Source: Bacteroidales bacterium UBA4116 (GTDB lineage Bacteria > Bacteroidota > Bacteroidia > Bacteroidales > Tannerellaceae). From it: a stretch of DNA of 64,000 nt. Every line of letters starts with the position of its first letter. Position 1 is the first letter of the stretch. This document shows positions 35,862 to 43,658 of this stretch, one piece after another. The notes below the pieces were generated by a model. The model did not search any database. It worked only from the letters and a program-made list of their open reading frames with translations, and had not been told where the DNA came from. The stretch is taken from NCBI GenBank assembly GCA_002381645.1, contig DFXE01000001.1, forward strand, positions 249,479-313,478. Reading direction: 5' to 3'. The position numbers were made by a program, and so were the translations under genes.

Positions 35862-35896
35862 AGTAAAGGTTTATATAAAAAGCCTTTACTTTTTTC
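35862..35896 (+). terminator. Terminator after rpmH
   Basis: AGTAAAGG (35862-35869) pairs with CCTTTACT (35883-35890), followed by TTTTTCGTTTT. It lies 30 nt after the rpmH stop. Confidence 0.8.
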
Positions 35897-35946
35897 GTTT
35901 TATAGCTTTATAACTTAGTTATTATAGCTGACTGATATTTTTTTCA

Positions 35947-35954
35947 TACTTTTG
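35947..35954 (+). promoter_or_regulatory. Promoter -7 element for the PASTA-rluA-ddl-acyltransferase operon
   Basis: TACTTTTG matches TAnnTTTG exactly and is followed by AGC. The ATG at 35976 is 21 nt downstream. A clear -33 TTTG is missing. Confidence 0.55.
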
Positions 35955-35975
35955 AGCACCCTAAATGATAGGAAT

Positions 35976-36641
35976 ATGAAGGACTTTTTGAAAAAAATGA
36001 TAAAGAATCCCTTTGTTCTGACGCTAATGCTTGCCGTAGTCGTTTCGTGTCTCCTTGTATACGGAACACTGAAATGGCTTGACAGTTATACAAGACATAA
36101 TGAAGCGGTTGTGGTACCAAATATCAAAGGGCTTAAAGTAGAAGAAGCAGCTACATTTCTAAAAAATAACGGTCTTCGCTATAATGTGATCGACTCTGTG
36201 TTTTCGAAAAGCGTATCTCCCGGAGCCATCGTTGAATTGACTCCCGCGGTCGGTTCAAAAGTGAAGGAGGGGCGGATTATCTTTATAACCGTTAACGCGC
36301 TGACATCTCAAATGGCGGAAATTCCCGAAGTAGAAGACCTATCCTTCCGTCAGGCGTATGCCCTGTTACGTGCACGTGGATTCGAATCGGTTGAAATAGA
36401 ATATGTATCCGGTGTTTATAAAGACTTAGCCATCGGAGTAGAGTTAAGGGGCCGTTTGCTTAACCGGGGAGAAATGGTCCAGCTGAATGCTCCGCTTGTA
36501 CTGAAAGTAAGCAATGGCGAAACGGAACCGTTTATCGACGATTCCCTCTACCTTGAAATACCTCCTGAAATATCAAATCCTTCTGTTGTTCCCGAAAACA
36601 CACCGATACAACCTGTCAGTGAAGAAGAAGAGTGGTTTTAA
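35976..36641 (+). CDS. Single-pass membrane protein with two PASTA domains
   Basis: A 221-residue protein with a short basic cytoplasmic start (MKDFLKKMIKNPF), one membrane helix (about 13-33) and a periplasmic part with two PASTA repeats. The first, with VVVPNIKGLKVEEAATFLK, spans about 45-110, and the second, with AEIPEVEDLSFRQAYALLR, about 113-182. An acidic Pro/Glu-rich tail follows. PASTA domains are known to bind peptidoglycan fragments or beta-lactams in kinases and PBPs, but here neither a kinase nor a penicillin-binding domain is attached. A TTG at 35952 in frame lies within the promoter -7 element and is rejected as start. The RluA-family gene follows after 2 nt. Confidence 0.88.
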   Translation: MKDFLKKMIKNPFVLTLMLAVVVSCLLVYGTLKWLDSYTRHNEAVVVPNIKGLKVEEAATFLKNNGLRYNVIDSVFSKSVSPGAIVELTPAVGSKVKEGRIIFITVNALTSQMAEIPEVEDLSFRQAYALLRARGFESVEIEYVSGVYKDLAIGVELRGRLLNRGEMVQLNAPLVLKVSNGETEPFIDDSLYLEIPPEISNPSVVPENTPIQPVSEEEEWF

Positions 36642-36643
36642 CA

Positions 36644-37714
36644 ATGGACGATTATAATCAAAACTGGAACGAAGAACAAGAGGAAGACAGCCTTTTTGAA
36701 TCTGAAGAAGGCCCTCAGTTGCATGAGCATTTCCGTTTTACAGCAGACAAGGGGCAATCCTTTTTACGTGTGGATAAATTCCTTTCCGACCGTATGCCCG
36801 GATCGAGCCGTAATCGGATACAATTAGCTGCAGATGCCGGATGTATTCATGTGAACAATGTTCCCGTAAAAAGCAATTACCGGGTGAAACCGCTGGATGA
36901 AGTCTCTATTTTAATGGATCGTCCGCGGCGTGAACTGGAAATTATACCTGAGGATATCCCCCTCAATATTGTATACGAAGACGATGTGTTAATGGTTATC
37001 AATAAACCGCCCGGACTGGTGGTGCATCCGGCACACGGGAATTATACCGGTACACTGGTCAATGCATTAGCATGGTACCTGCGGGATGATCCTATTTACG
37101 ACCCTTCCGACCCGCAGTTAGGGCTGGTGCACCGCATCGATAAAGAAACATCCGGATTACTGGTTGTTGCTAAAACTCCCGAAGCCAAGTCCCACCTGAG
37201 CATGCAGTTCTTTTATAAGACAACCAAACGGGAGTATCAGGCTCTTGTATGGGGAATTGTGCAGGAAGAGCAGGGACGGATCGAAGGAAATATCGGGCGC
37301 GACCCGCAGAACCGTATGCTCATGAGGGTATTTCCCGAAGGCGACATGGGAAAGACCGCCGTCACACATTATAAAGTAATGGAACGCCTGGGATACGTGA
37401 CACGTGTCAAATGCCGCCTGGAAACCGGCAGGACACACCAGATCAGAGTACACATGAAATATATCGGCCATATCCTCTTCAATGATAAACGCTACGGGGG
37501 AGATGAAATATTAAAAGGAACCCGCTTTACAAAATACAAGCAATTTGTTTATAATTGTTTTGATATTTGCCCCCGCCATGCCTTACATGCAAAAACACTC
37601 GGTTTTGTACATCCTGTCACAGGAGAAGAAATGGACTTCGATTCCGAAATACCATATGACATGTCGCAGTTGATCGATAAATGGCGTACCTACGCAAATA
37701 CTAAAGAATTGTAA
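36644..37714 (+). CDS. RluA-family 23S rRNA pseudouridine synthase (RluD-like)
   Basis: Isomerises uridine to pseudouridine in rRNA. The 356-residue protein has an acidic N-terminal extension of about 35 residues, an S4 RNA-binding domain (about 37-95, with LRVDKFLSDRMPGSSRNRIQ), and a catalytic domain with the active-site Asp in LVHRIDKETSGLLVVAK (near residue 164). GRTHQIRVHMKYIGHILFND lies near residue 262. S4 plus RluA catalytic domain is the RluD arrangement, though RluC is not excluded. I used the ATG at 36644; a GTG at 36632 would overlap the PASTA gene. ddl follows one base after its stop. Confidence 0.9.
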   Translation: MDDYNQNWNEEQEEDSLFESEEGPQLHEHFRFTADKGQSFLRVDKFLSDRMPGSSRNRIQLAADAGCIHVNNVPVKSNYRVKPLDEVSILMDRPRRELEIIPEDIPLNIVYEDDVLMVINKPPGLVVHPAHGNYTGTLVNALAWYLRDDPIYDPSDPQLGLVHRIDKETSGLLVVAKTPEAKSHLSMQFFYKTTKREYQALVWGIVQEEQGRIEGNIGRDPQNRMLMRVFPEGDMGKTAVTHYKVMERLGYVTRVKCRLETGRTHQIRVHMKYIGHILFNDKRYGGDEILKGTRFTKYKQFVYNCFDICPRHALHAKTLGFVHPVTGEEMDFDSEIPYDMSQLIDKWRTYANTKEL

Positions 37715-37715
37715 T

Positions 37716-38693
37716 ATGAAAAAAAATATTGCCATTGTTGCAGGAGGAGATTCTTCCGAAATAGTTGTTTCCTTAAAAAGTGCTGAAGGAATATATTCCT
37801 TTATTGATAAAGACAAATATTTTCTTTACATTGCCATCGTAAAGAAAGATGAATGGTATGTAAATCTTCCCGGCGGGGAACAGGCAGCTATCGACAAAAA
37901 CGATTTCAGCTTTAAAGAGGACGGTACGGTAAAACATTTTGATTTCGCCTATATCACTATTCACGGCACACCCGGCGAAAACGGACTGTTACAGGCCTAC
38001 TTCGAATTGATCGGTTTACCTTACTCTTCATGTAACGTTTTAGTCAGCGCCCTGACATTTAATAAATTTGTTTGCAACCAGTATCTCCGGAATTTTGATA
38101 TTCGCGTATCCGGTTCCATTCGCTTATTTAAAGAGGATACGATAACCGATGATGAAATAATATCCCGCCTCGGCCTCCCCGTTTTTGTCAAACCAAATGA
38201 CGGGGGAAGCAGTTTCGGAGTAACCAAGGTAAAAGAAGCGGCACAACTGCGGCCGGCTATCGGAAAGGCGTTTTCAGAAGGAAGCGAGGTCGTTATCGAA
38301 TCTTTTATTGATGGAACAGAAGTTACGTGCGGTTGTTATAAGATAAAAGGCAAGGAGGTGGTGCTCCCACCCACAGAAGTTGTAACAAAAAATGATTTTT
38401 TCGATTTTGATGCAAAGTACAACGGGCAGTCAGACGAAATAACCCCGGCACGTATTTCGGCTGAACTTACCGGAAAGATACAACGTACGACATCAAAAAT
38501 ATACGATATATTAGGAGCAAAAGGTCTTATACGGATTGATTATATTATTCCGCCCGGAGGCGAACCGGTCTTGCTTGAAGTGAATACCACCCCGGGCATG
38601 ACGGCGGCAAGTTTCATACCCCAGCAGGTACGCGCGGCCGGAATGGATATTAAAGATGTTATGACCGATATTATTGAAAATGAACTAAATTAG
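37716..38693 (+). CDS. ddl: D-alanine--D-alanine ligase
   Basis: Joins two D-alanines using ATP; the product is the substrate of the MurF half of the fusion protein encoded at 5.3-7.8 kb. The 325-residue ATP-grasp enzyme starts MKKNIAIVAGGDSSEIVVS. It shows HGTPGENGLLQAYFELIGLP (near residue 88) with the family HGxxGE pattern, FVKPNDGGSSFGVTKV (near 157), and the metal-binding LLEVNTTPGMTAASFIPQQ near residue 286. It starts one base after the RluA-family stop and is followed by the acyltransferase 5 nt later. Confidence 0.96.
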   Translation: MKKNIAIVAGGDSSEIVVSLKSAEGIYSFIDKDKYFLYIAIVKKDEWYVNLPGGEQAAIDKNDFSFKEDGTVKHFDFAYITIHGTPGENGLLQAYFELIGLPYSSCNVLVSALTFNKFVCNQYLRNFDIRVSGSIRLFKEDTITDDEIISRLGLPVFVKPNDGGSSFGVTKVKEAAQLRPAIGKAFSEGSEVVIESFIDGTEVTCGCYKIKGKEVVLPPTEVVTKNDFFDFDAKYNGQSDEITPARISAELTGKIQRTTSKIYDILGAKGLIRIDYIIPPGGEPVLLEVNTTPGMTAASFIPQQVRAAGMDIKDVMTDIIENELN

Positions 38694-38698
38694 TTGAT

Positions 38699-39859
38699 AT
38701 GGATAATGACAAGGCTGTCCCTGATTTCGACGATATACGCCCGTTAACAAATGACGAGGTACAAGGCGCAATAGAAGAATTAATTGCCAATCCCGACTTT
38801 GAGCGGGCTTTCCGGTACATAAAACCCGACCTTGACTGGGATGAATTTTCCAAGCTGATGCGTTCGTTCAAGACCAAAGAAGAATTCAAATCCGTTTTGG
38901 CGTACGACATCGTTATGACGGTAGCCAAAAGCACCACTTTTTCACTTACCGTTTCGGGAAGGAGCCGCCTGCCCGAAGGACTTGTCCCCTGTACCTTTAT
39001 ATCCAACCACCGGGATATCGTGCTTGACGCGTCTTTCCTGAACGTTATGTTGTACGATGTCGGTTACGGTATGACCCAGGTGGCGATCGGAGATAACCTG
39101 CTGATCAGTCCGTGGATTGAAAAACTGGTACGGTTAAACAACAGTTTCATCGTAAAAAGAAGTGTTAGCGGCCGTCAGCAATTACTTGCAAGCGCGCAAT
39201 TGTCGGCCTATATCCATCATACCATTAAGGAGACGAAAGAATCCGTATGGATAGCTCAACGCGAAGGACGGGCAAAAGATTCGAATGACAAAACCCAGAC
39301 CAGTATTTTAAAGATGCTGAATATGGGCGGCAATCAGGATATTCTTACCAATCTTATGGAATTGAATATAGTCCCTGTGGCTATCTCTTATGAGTTTGAC
39401 CCGTGTGATTTCCTGAAAGCAAAAGAATTTCAACAGAAAAGGGATAATCCTGACTTTATCAAAAGCCGCCGCGACGACCTTTTGGCCATGGAAACCGGTA
39501 TACTTAACAATAAAGGGCGTGTCCATTTTACTATCGCTTCCCCTATAAATACCCAATTGCAAGAATTGGATAAGGGAATGGATAAAAACGACCTTTATAC
39601 GGCAATTGCAACCATTATTGATAAGGAAATATACAAACACTACCGTTTTTATCCCTGCAATTATGTAGCTTACGATATGCTGACCAACACAAAACGTTTC
39701 AGCAGTAATTACGGGTTGAAGGATAAAAAGCAATTCGAAGAATATCTCCAGGGACAACTCGATAAGATCGTTATACCCAATAAAGATGAAGATTTTCTAC
39801 GCACGAAATTACTTGAAATGTACACCAATCCGCTGAAAAATCATTTGGTGAACGATTAA
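38699..39859 (+). CDS. 1-acyl-sn-glycerol-3-phosphate acyltransferase family protein (PlsC-like)
   Basis: A 386-residue membrane-associated acyltransferase. The motif FISNHRDIVLDASF near residue 101 contains the NHxxxxD catalytic pair (written HRDIVLD). WIAQREGRAKDSNDKTQTS near residue 181 corresponds to the EGxR-type substrate-binding block. It is longer than the usual 240 residues of PlsC, with an N-terminal part of about 80 residues that is charged and without membrane helices. It may act on glycerophospholipids or on another acyl acceptor such as an ornithine or glycine lipid. It ends the operon at a strong terminator. Confidence 0.82.
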   Translation: MDNDKAVPDFDDIRPLTNDEVQGAIEELIANPDFERAFRYIKPDLDWDEFSKLMRSFKTKEEFKSVLAYDIVMTVAKSTTFSLTVSGRSRLPEGLVPCTFISNHRDIVLDASFLNVMLYDVGYGMTQVAIGDNLLISPWIEKLVRLNNSFIVKRSVSGRQQLLASAQLSAYIHHTIKETKESVWIAQREGRAKDSNDKTQTSILKMLNMGGNQDILTNLMELNIVPVAISYEFDPCDFLKAKEFQQKRDNPDFIKSRRDDLLAMETGILNNKGRVHFTIASPINTQLQELDKGMDKNDLYTAIATIIDKEIYKHYRFYPCNYVAYDMLTNTKRFSSNYGLKDKKQFEEYLQGQLDKIVIPNKDEDFLRTKLLEMYTNPLKNHLVND

Positions 39860-39882
39860 ACAACCATTTCATTAACAATAAA

Positions 39883-39932
39883 AAACGCAGGGCAATGGAA
39901 ATATAAATTCTCAATTGCCCTGCGTTTGGATT
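39883..39932. terminator. Bidirectional terminator
   Basis: AAACGCAGGGCAAT (39883-39896) and ATTGCCCTGCGTTT (39914-39927) form a perfect 14-bp stem with a 17-nt loop. It lies between convergent acyltransferase and phosphatase genes; the A/T-rich ends of the stem give T runs in both directions. The arms share ACGCAGG with the terminator after clpB. Confidence 0.85.
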
Positions 39933-39950
39933 ATATGCTTATTTATTCAA

Positions 39951-42821
39951 TCACAACACGAAACATTTAGCAGATAAATTCGTCTCTCCCTGATTCAGTG
40001 TTACAAACAAGACTCCATTAGTAGCTGAAGGGGCATTTATCCGAACGGTCGAATCCATAAAGTTACAATTCTGTGTTTGTATAACTTGTCCGTTGGCATT
40101 GATAAGGCGTATTGTAGCGTTGCCATTTATACGGGGAGCATAAATAGTAATAAGCCCATCCGAAGCTATTGCCTGTAACTGGTCATTCTTATAAAGTTCC
40201 GGAATAAATATATCTTCATTACTTGTCGGATTACTATTCTCTAATTCGCCCCAAACCAGTTTCGTTAGTATGGCGGCATCCGTATTTTCAATGTAATATC
40301 CCCGTTTCATATCATGGTTACCTGCTATACGGTCCAATATATCCGCACCTGCTCCTTTTGCATAGAAAGGTATCAGTTGGTTTGTATGGTTTCCCGAATA
40401 ATATTTCATCCCCGGGATATTACCTTTACCATTATCTTTGATGATAGCCTTCCCCAAATCCTGTTCTGTTTCACCACTCAGATATCCCGTTTCATGATCT
40501 CCGGTTACTATTAACAGCGTTTCGTCCCAGCTGCTGTTTTTTTCAACCCAGTCTATCACGGCATCCACAGATTTATTAAAGTCATCCTGTTCTTCGATAA
40601 GTCGTCCTTTCTGATTGGCATGTCCTGTCCAGTCTACCGCACCACCTTCAATCATGATAAAGAACCCTTGCTGGTTTTTCCCCAATACATTTAAAGATGC
40701 TTGTGTCATTTCCGATAAAGATGGAACAGCCACATTCATGTTGGAAGTATTTACTTCCTGACCGTCACCATTACGGGCCTGCTGAAGCGTGGTAGCCACT
40801 TTGGGAACAAACACAAGTTTATCGGGAACATTCTCTCCATTAGCGATTGCCACCAACCGCCCTTTATCATCCGTGAAGGTCCAGCTGTTCAGTCTACCGG
40901 CTTTCAGTGCGTTCCAGGTTGTTTCTCCACCCACATAATCATACTCTTTTTCCGTACGGACCCGGGAGTTGTCGTCATAATCCGGATGGCCTGCACCCAT
41001 AATGATATCGAGGTTGCTGCTTAGCATTTCATTGGCTATTTCCGCATAACTATTCCTGTTTTCATTATGCGCCGCCCCGAATGCCGCCGGTGTGGCATGA
41101 GAAAACTGTACGGAAGAAATTACCCCGGCCGCTTTGCCTTTTTGTTTCGCTATTTCCGCTAATGTAGTAAGCGGTTTCTTTTCTGTCGATACATTGATAG
41201 ATCCGTCATATGTCTTCTCACCTGTACCCATTGCCGTAGCTGCCGGAGCCGAATCAGTAGGTTTATTGTTAATATAATCTATATCATTCCATGCTTTTGA
41301 CGAATTATATGAGGTGAAGAAATCGGCGGGCTCTTTACTTCCCATTTTCCCCATCCCATGGTAGGTACTCATAAATAGTTTTGTGGGAAAAGATTCATAA
41401 GCCTGTGTCTCTCCCATATAATAATTGGTTGCCTTAATCTGGTTTTCCCCCCAACCATCACTGATCATATAGATCAGGTTCTTTATCTTTTTATTGCTTT
41501 CCACTTCATTCCATAAGAATAAAAACCCTTTGCATATATCCGTATTATCCATATATTTACCCCGTAGAACATCTACACGGTCGGCCAACAGATGAAACAC
41601 CTCTGAACCTGCTCCTTTGGCATAAACGGGAACCAGCATATTGGTATGCTGACCGGAGTTATATTTCATTCCGGGTACTTCATTTTTCCCCTTATTGATT
41701 ACCGGATTGGTAGTGAATTTATTATCGCCGTCTTTTTCACCAAGCAGATAACCACATTCATGATCGGATGTTACGACAACCAGATTATTCTCCCATCCAC
41801 CGTTATTTTCAACCCAACTGATAACGGCATCTACCGTATTATTAAAGCCGGTTTGTTCTTCAATCATCCGTCCTTTCTGATTGGCATGATTAGCCCAGTC
41901 GATAGCACCGCCTTCAATCATGACAACAAATCCATCCGGTTTCTTTTTCAACACATTAAGTGCAGCTATACTTAATTCGGGCAAGCTGTTTACACCGGTA
42001 TTGAAAGGATCAGCGTAAGGTACCTGCGGATTCTCTCCTTTTCTTACCTGCTGCAAAGTAGTAGCAACACGTGATACGGCAATTAATTTGTCCGGTACAT
42101 TTTCTCCTTTGGCAAAACCTGCTATGGTTGCCGAATCATCGGTAAATGTCCAGTTATTCAATGAATTATTCGTTAGCGCATTCCAGGTTTCCTCACCGCC
42201 GACATACCTGTAATCTTTATTCTCACGGGGTTGCGCATTATCGTCATAATCCGGATGACCAGTACCGATGATAACATTTAACCCGCTGTTAAGCATTTCG
42301 TTTGCTATTTCCTGGTACTTATTCCTGTCCGTATTATGGGCAATGTGGCCTGCCGGAGTAGCATGCGAGAACTGTACACTTGTCACAACCCCTGTTGCTT
42401 TACCGATTGTTTGAGCATATTCCATAAAATGCGTCAGGTTATTCCGGCTCATATCCACACCAATGGCACCATCATACGTCTTTTTCCCTGTCGAAAAGGC
42501 GGTTGCAGCAGGTGCCGAATCCGTATACTTCCCTGATGTTCTTACCCATTCGAAATCCATCCAGGCACTGTCTGAACGATATTCCTGAACAGCCTGCCCG
42601 TTATACGTGCTCATGGCATAGGTAACCGGAAAAAGCTGATAAGCAACAGCGGAGTCCTTGCCGGCCTCATAGTAATTTGTTGCTGTCACGGTGTTGTAAC
42701 TCATACCGTCGCCAATCAGAAAAATAATATTCTTAGGCGACTTGATCTGTCCCTCAACGCTACAAACCAAAACAGCTAATGCGAATGTAATTGCAGTTCT
42801 TTTCATGTAAAATTTAGTCAT
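39951..42821 (-). CDS. Double-domain secreted alkaline phosphatase with T9SS-type C-terminal domain
   Basis: A 956-residue exported protein with two consecutive alkaline phosphatase domains (about 25-440 and 445-865). Each keeps the catalytic serine (Ser102 and Ser524, both in DSAPAATA) and metal ligands: the Asp of LIGDGMS and MISDGWG, the Glu of MIEGGA, Asp and His of DWANHANQ and DWTGHANQ, the Asp-His pairs of SDHECGYL and GDHETGYL, and the final His of SGQHTN and SGNHTN. The last 75 residues, with IRLINANGQVIQTQN, look like a T9SS CTD. Start is ATG 42821, or 42806, which gives a tighter signal peptide (MKRTAITFALAVLVCS). Probable role: release of phosphate outside the cell. Confidence 0.92.
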   Translation of the reverse strand: MTKFYMKRTAITFALAVLVCSVEGQIKSPKNIIFLIGDGMSYNTVTATNYYEAGKDSAVAYQLFPVTYAMSTYNGQAVQEYRSDSAWMDFEWVRTSGKYTDSAPAATAFSTGKKTYDGAIGVDMSRNNLTHFMEYAQTIGKATGVVTSVQFSHATPAGHIAHNTDRNKYQEIANEMLNSGLNVIIGTGHPDYDDNAQPRENKDYRYVGGEETWNALTNNSLNNWTFTDDSATIAGFAKGENVPDKLIAVSRVATTLQQVRKGENPQVPYADPFNTGVNSLPELSIAALNVLKKKPDGFVVMIEGGAIDWANHANQKGRMIEEQTGFNNTVDAVISWVENNGGWENNLVVVTSDHECGYLLGEKDGDNKFTTNPVINKGKNEVPGMKYNSGQHTNMLVPVYAKGAGSEVFHLLADRVDVLRGKYMDNTDICKGFLFLWNEVESNKKIKNLIYMISDGWGENQIKATNYYMGETQAYESFPTKLFMSTYHGMGKMGSKEPADFFTSYNSSKAWNDIDYINNKPTDSAPAATAMGTGEKTYDGSINVSTEKKPLTTLAEIAKQKGKAAGVISSVQFSHATPAAFGAAHNENRNSYAEIANEMLSSNLDIIMGAGHPDYDDNSRVRTEKEYDYVGGETTWNALKAGRLNSWTFTDDKGRLVAIANGENVPDKLVFVPKVATTLQQARNGDGQEVNTSNMNVAVPSLSEMTQASLNVLGKNQQGFFIMIEGGAVDWTGHANQKGRLIEEQDDFNKSVDAVIDWVEKNSSWDETLLIVTGDHETGYLSGETEQDLGKAIIKDNGKGNIPGMKYYSGNHTNQLIPFYAKGAGADILDRIAGNHDMKRGYYIENTDAAILTKLVWGELENSNPTSNEDIFIPELYKNDQLQAIASDGLITIYAPRINGNATIRLINANGQVIQTQNCNFMDSTVRINAPSATNGVLFVTLNQGETNLSAKCFVL

Positions 42822-42936
42822 ATTATTATATTTAAATTCGCTACGAAAATAATTTATGAATGTTAAGTCACTTTAACAATATTGTTACTATTGCATGTCG
42901 GATAGCAACTCCTGACAAGCATAACCGTAAGATACC

Positions 42937-42996
42937 GGGAACCGTTACTATTAACCGGTTCCCCGCGGTTCCTCTGTCCCGAAAAAGGGAACGGGG
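42937..42996. repeat. GGAACC-rich hairpin cluster
   Basis: GGGAACCG (42937-42944) pairs with CGGTTCCC (42956-42963) over an 11-nt loop. CCCC plus GTTCC (42961-42964, 42968-42972) can pair with GGAAC plus GGGG (42988-42996). The two hairpins share bases, so they are mutually exclusive. There is no U run after either. This could be part of a structured RNA or a protein site. Confidence 0.45.
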
Positions 42997-43312
42997 TTAC
43001 TTCCTTGCAGCAGACTACCTTTTCAGCTATCGTGGATAGTTATTTCTATTAACCTGAATATTATAAATATGCACACTCATGTGCCTCAAAACGTTGTTTT
43101 GTTCCATTTGCAGAGGAACAACAGACCCGTTATGAGCCTCAAAAAAAGACGGTTTTATATGCTGTTAACCCAAAAAAAAGGGCTTTATCGTGTGGTTAGG
43201 CCCGGCTAAAAAGAAAAAGATAACACCAAAAAAGATGAACTGAAACAAAATCTTAAAAAGACGTATACTATTGATATGTAGATTCTTAAACTTTCATAAA
43301 GCAAGCCATCAT

Positions 43313-43517
43313 GGCTATTTTCAGGTTAGGTAGGTTAGGTGTTGCCAGGTCTTTTCCTTAGAGAGGCTAGAAAGTGGTTCCTCTGTTCTTTTAACAGATT
43401 ATAGGGAACACATAGTATTAGGTTTAAAAAACCGCTAACAACACCCACCTAACACCTAACCTATAAATAAAAATAGCTCCTGTCCTATTTTATTTAAGAC
43501 GGGAGCTATTTTTATCC
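43313..43517 (+). ncRNA. Candidate structured RNA ending in an intrinsic terminator
   Basis: AGGTTAGGT (43323-43331) pairs with ACCTAACCT (43454-43462), and GGTGTTG (43338-43344) with CAACACC (43439-43445), closing a rod of about 140 nt. Inside are GTTCC/GGAAC (43377-43381, 43405-43409) enclosing TCTGTT/AACAGA (43382-43387, 43393-43398), and a small GGTTT/AAACC hairpin. A strong terminator follows at once. I cannot match it to a named family; a rod of this length is reminiscent of 6S RNA, but no sequence hallmark was verified. A MITE-like inverted-repeat element is the main alternative. No canonical promoter was found upstream. Confidence 0.4.
43469..43517. terminator. Strong terminator with no annotated upstream gene
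   Basis: AAAAATAGCTCCTGTC (43469-43484) pairs with GACGGGAGCTATTTTT (43498-43513) through 16 pairs, one of them a T-G wobble, with a 13-nt loop and a T-rich end. It points to a transcript on the plus strand ending before rocD. The stem is nearly symmetric and may work in both directions. Confidence 0.75.
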
Positions 43518-43565
43518 GGACACGTCCCGTTTCTAAACCTAAAGTTACAAATTCATGCCCGATTA

Positions 43566-43597
43566 TTTGTTTCAGAACTATTTTGTCGTTACTTTAG
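43566..43597 (+). promoter_or_regulatory. Bacteroidales-type promoter for rocD-rocF
   Basis: TTTG (43566-43569) and TACTTTAG (43590-43597), one base off TAnnTTTG, are 20 nt apart. The rocD ATG lies 61 nt downstream of the -7 element. It follows the terminator at 43517, so rocD would start as a new transcript. Confidence 0.6.
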
Positions 43598-43658
43598 GGG
43601 AATATCCAAACGGATTTGAAACATTTATTTACAGTTTGTCAATTAATAACCAATTCAT

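Larger units (their letters stand above)
42822..43658. other. 837-nt non-coding region with several predicted RNA/DNA hairpins
   Basis: The region separates the phosphatase (-) from rocD (+). No convincing protein is encoded; the longest idea is a 25-codon frame at 43132. It contains a GGAACC-rich hairpin group (42935-42997), a stem TTGTTCC/GGAACAA (43099-43121), a long paired region (43313-43462), a strong terminator (43469-43517), and the rocD promoter (43566-43597). Minus-strand TATTTTCG near 42845 may be the -7 element of the phosphatase gene. Confidence 0.6.

Noticed and set aside
35952..35975. TTG start extending the PASTA protein by 8 residues
   Set aside because: The TTG is part of the -7 element TACTTTTG, so it would lie upstream of the transcription start.
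43132..43209. A 25-codon frame starting ATG in the non-coding region, encoding a basic peptide beginning MSLKKRRFYML
   Set aside because: Very short, no ribosome-binding signal or promoter, and inside an A-rich stretch where such frames arise by chance. It would need ribosome profiling or conservation in relatives.
43323..43462. Inverted repeat arms interpreted as a transposon with terminal repeats
   Set aside because: No transposase, no clear target-site duplication beside the arms, and the arms are not exact. Kept only as an alternative to a structured RNA.
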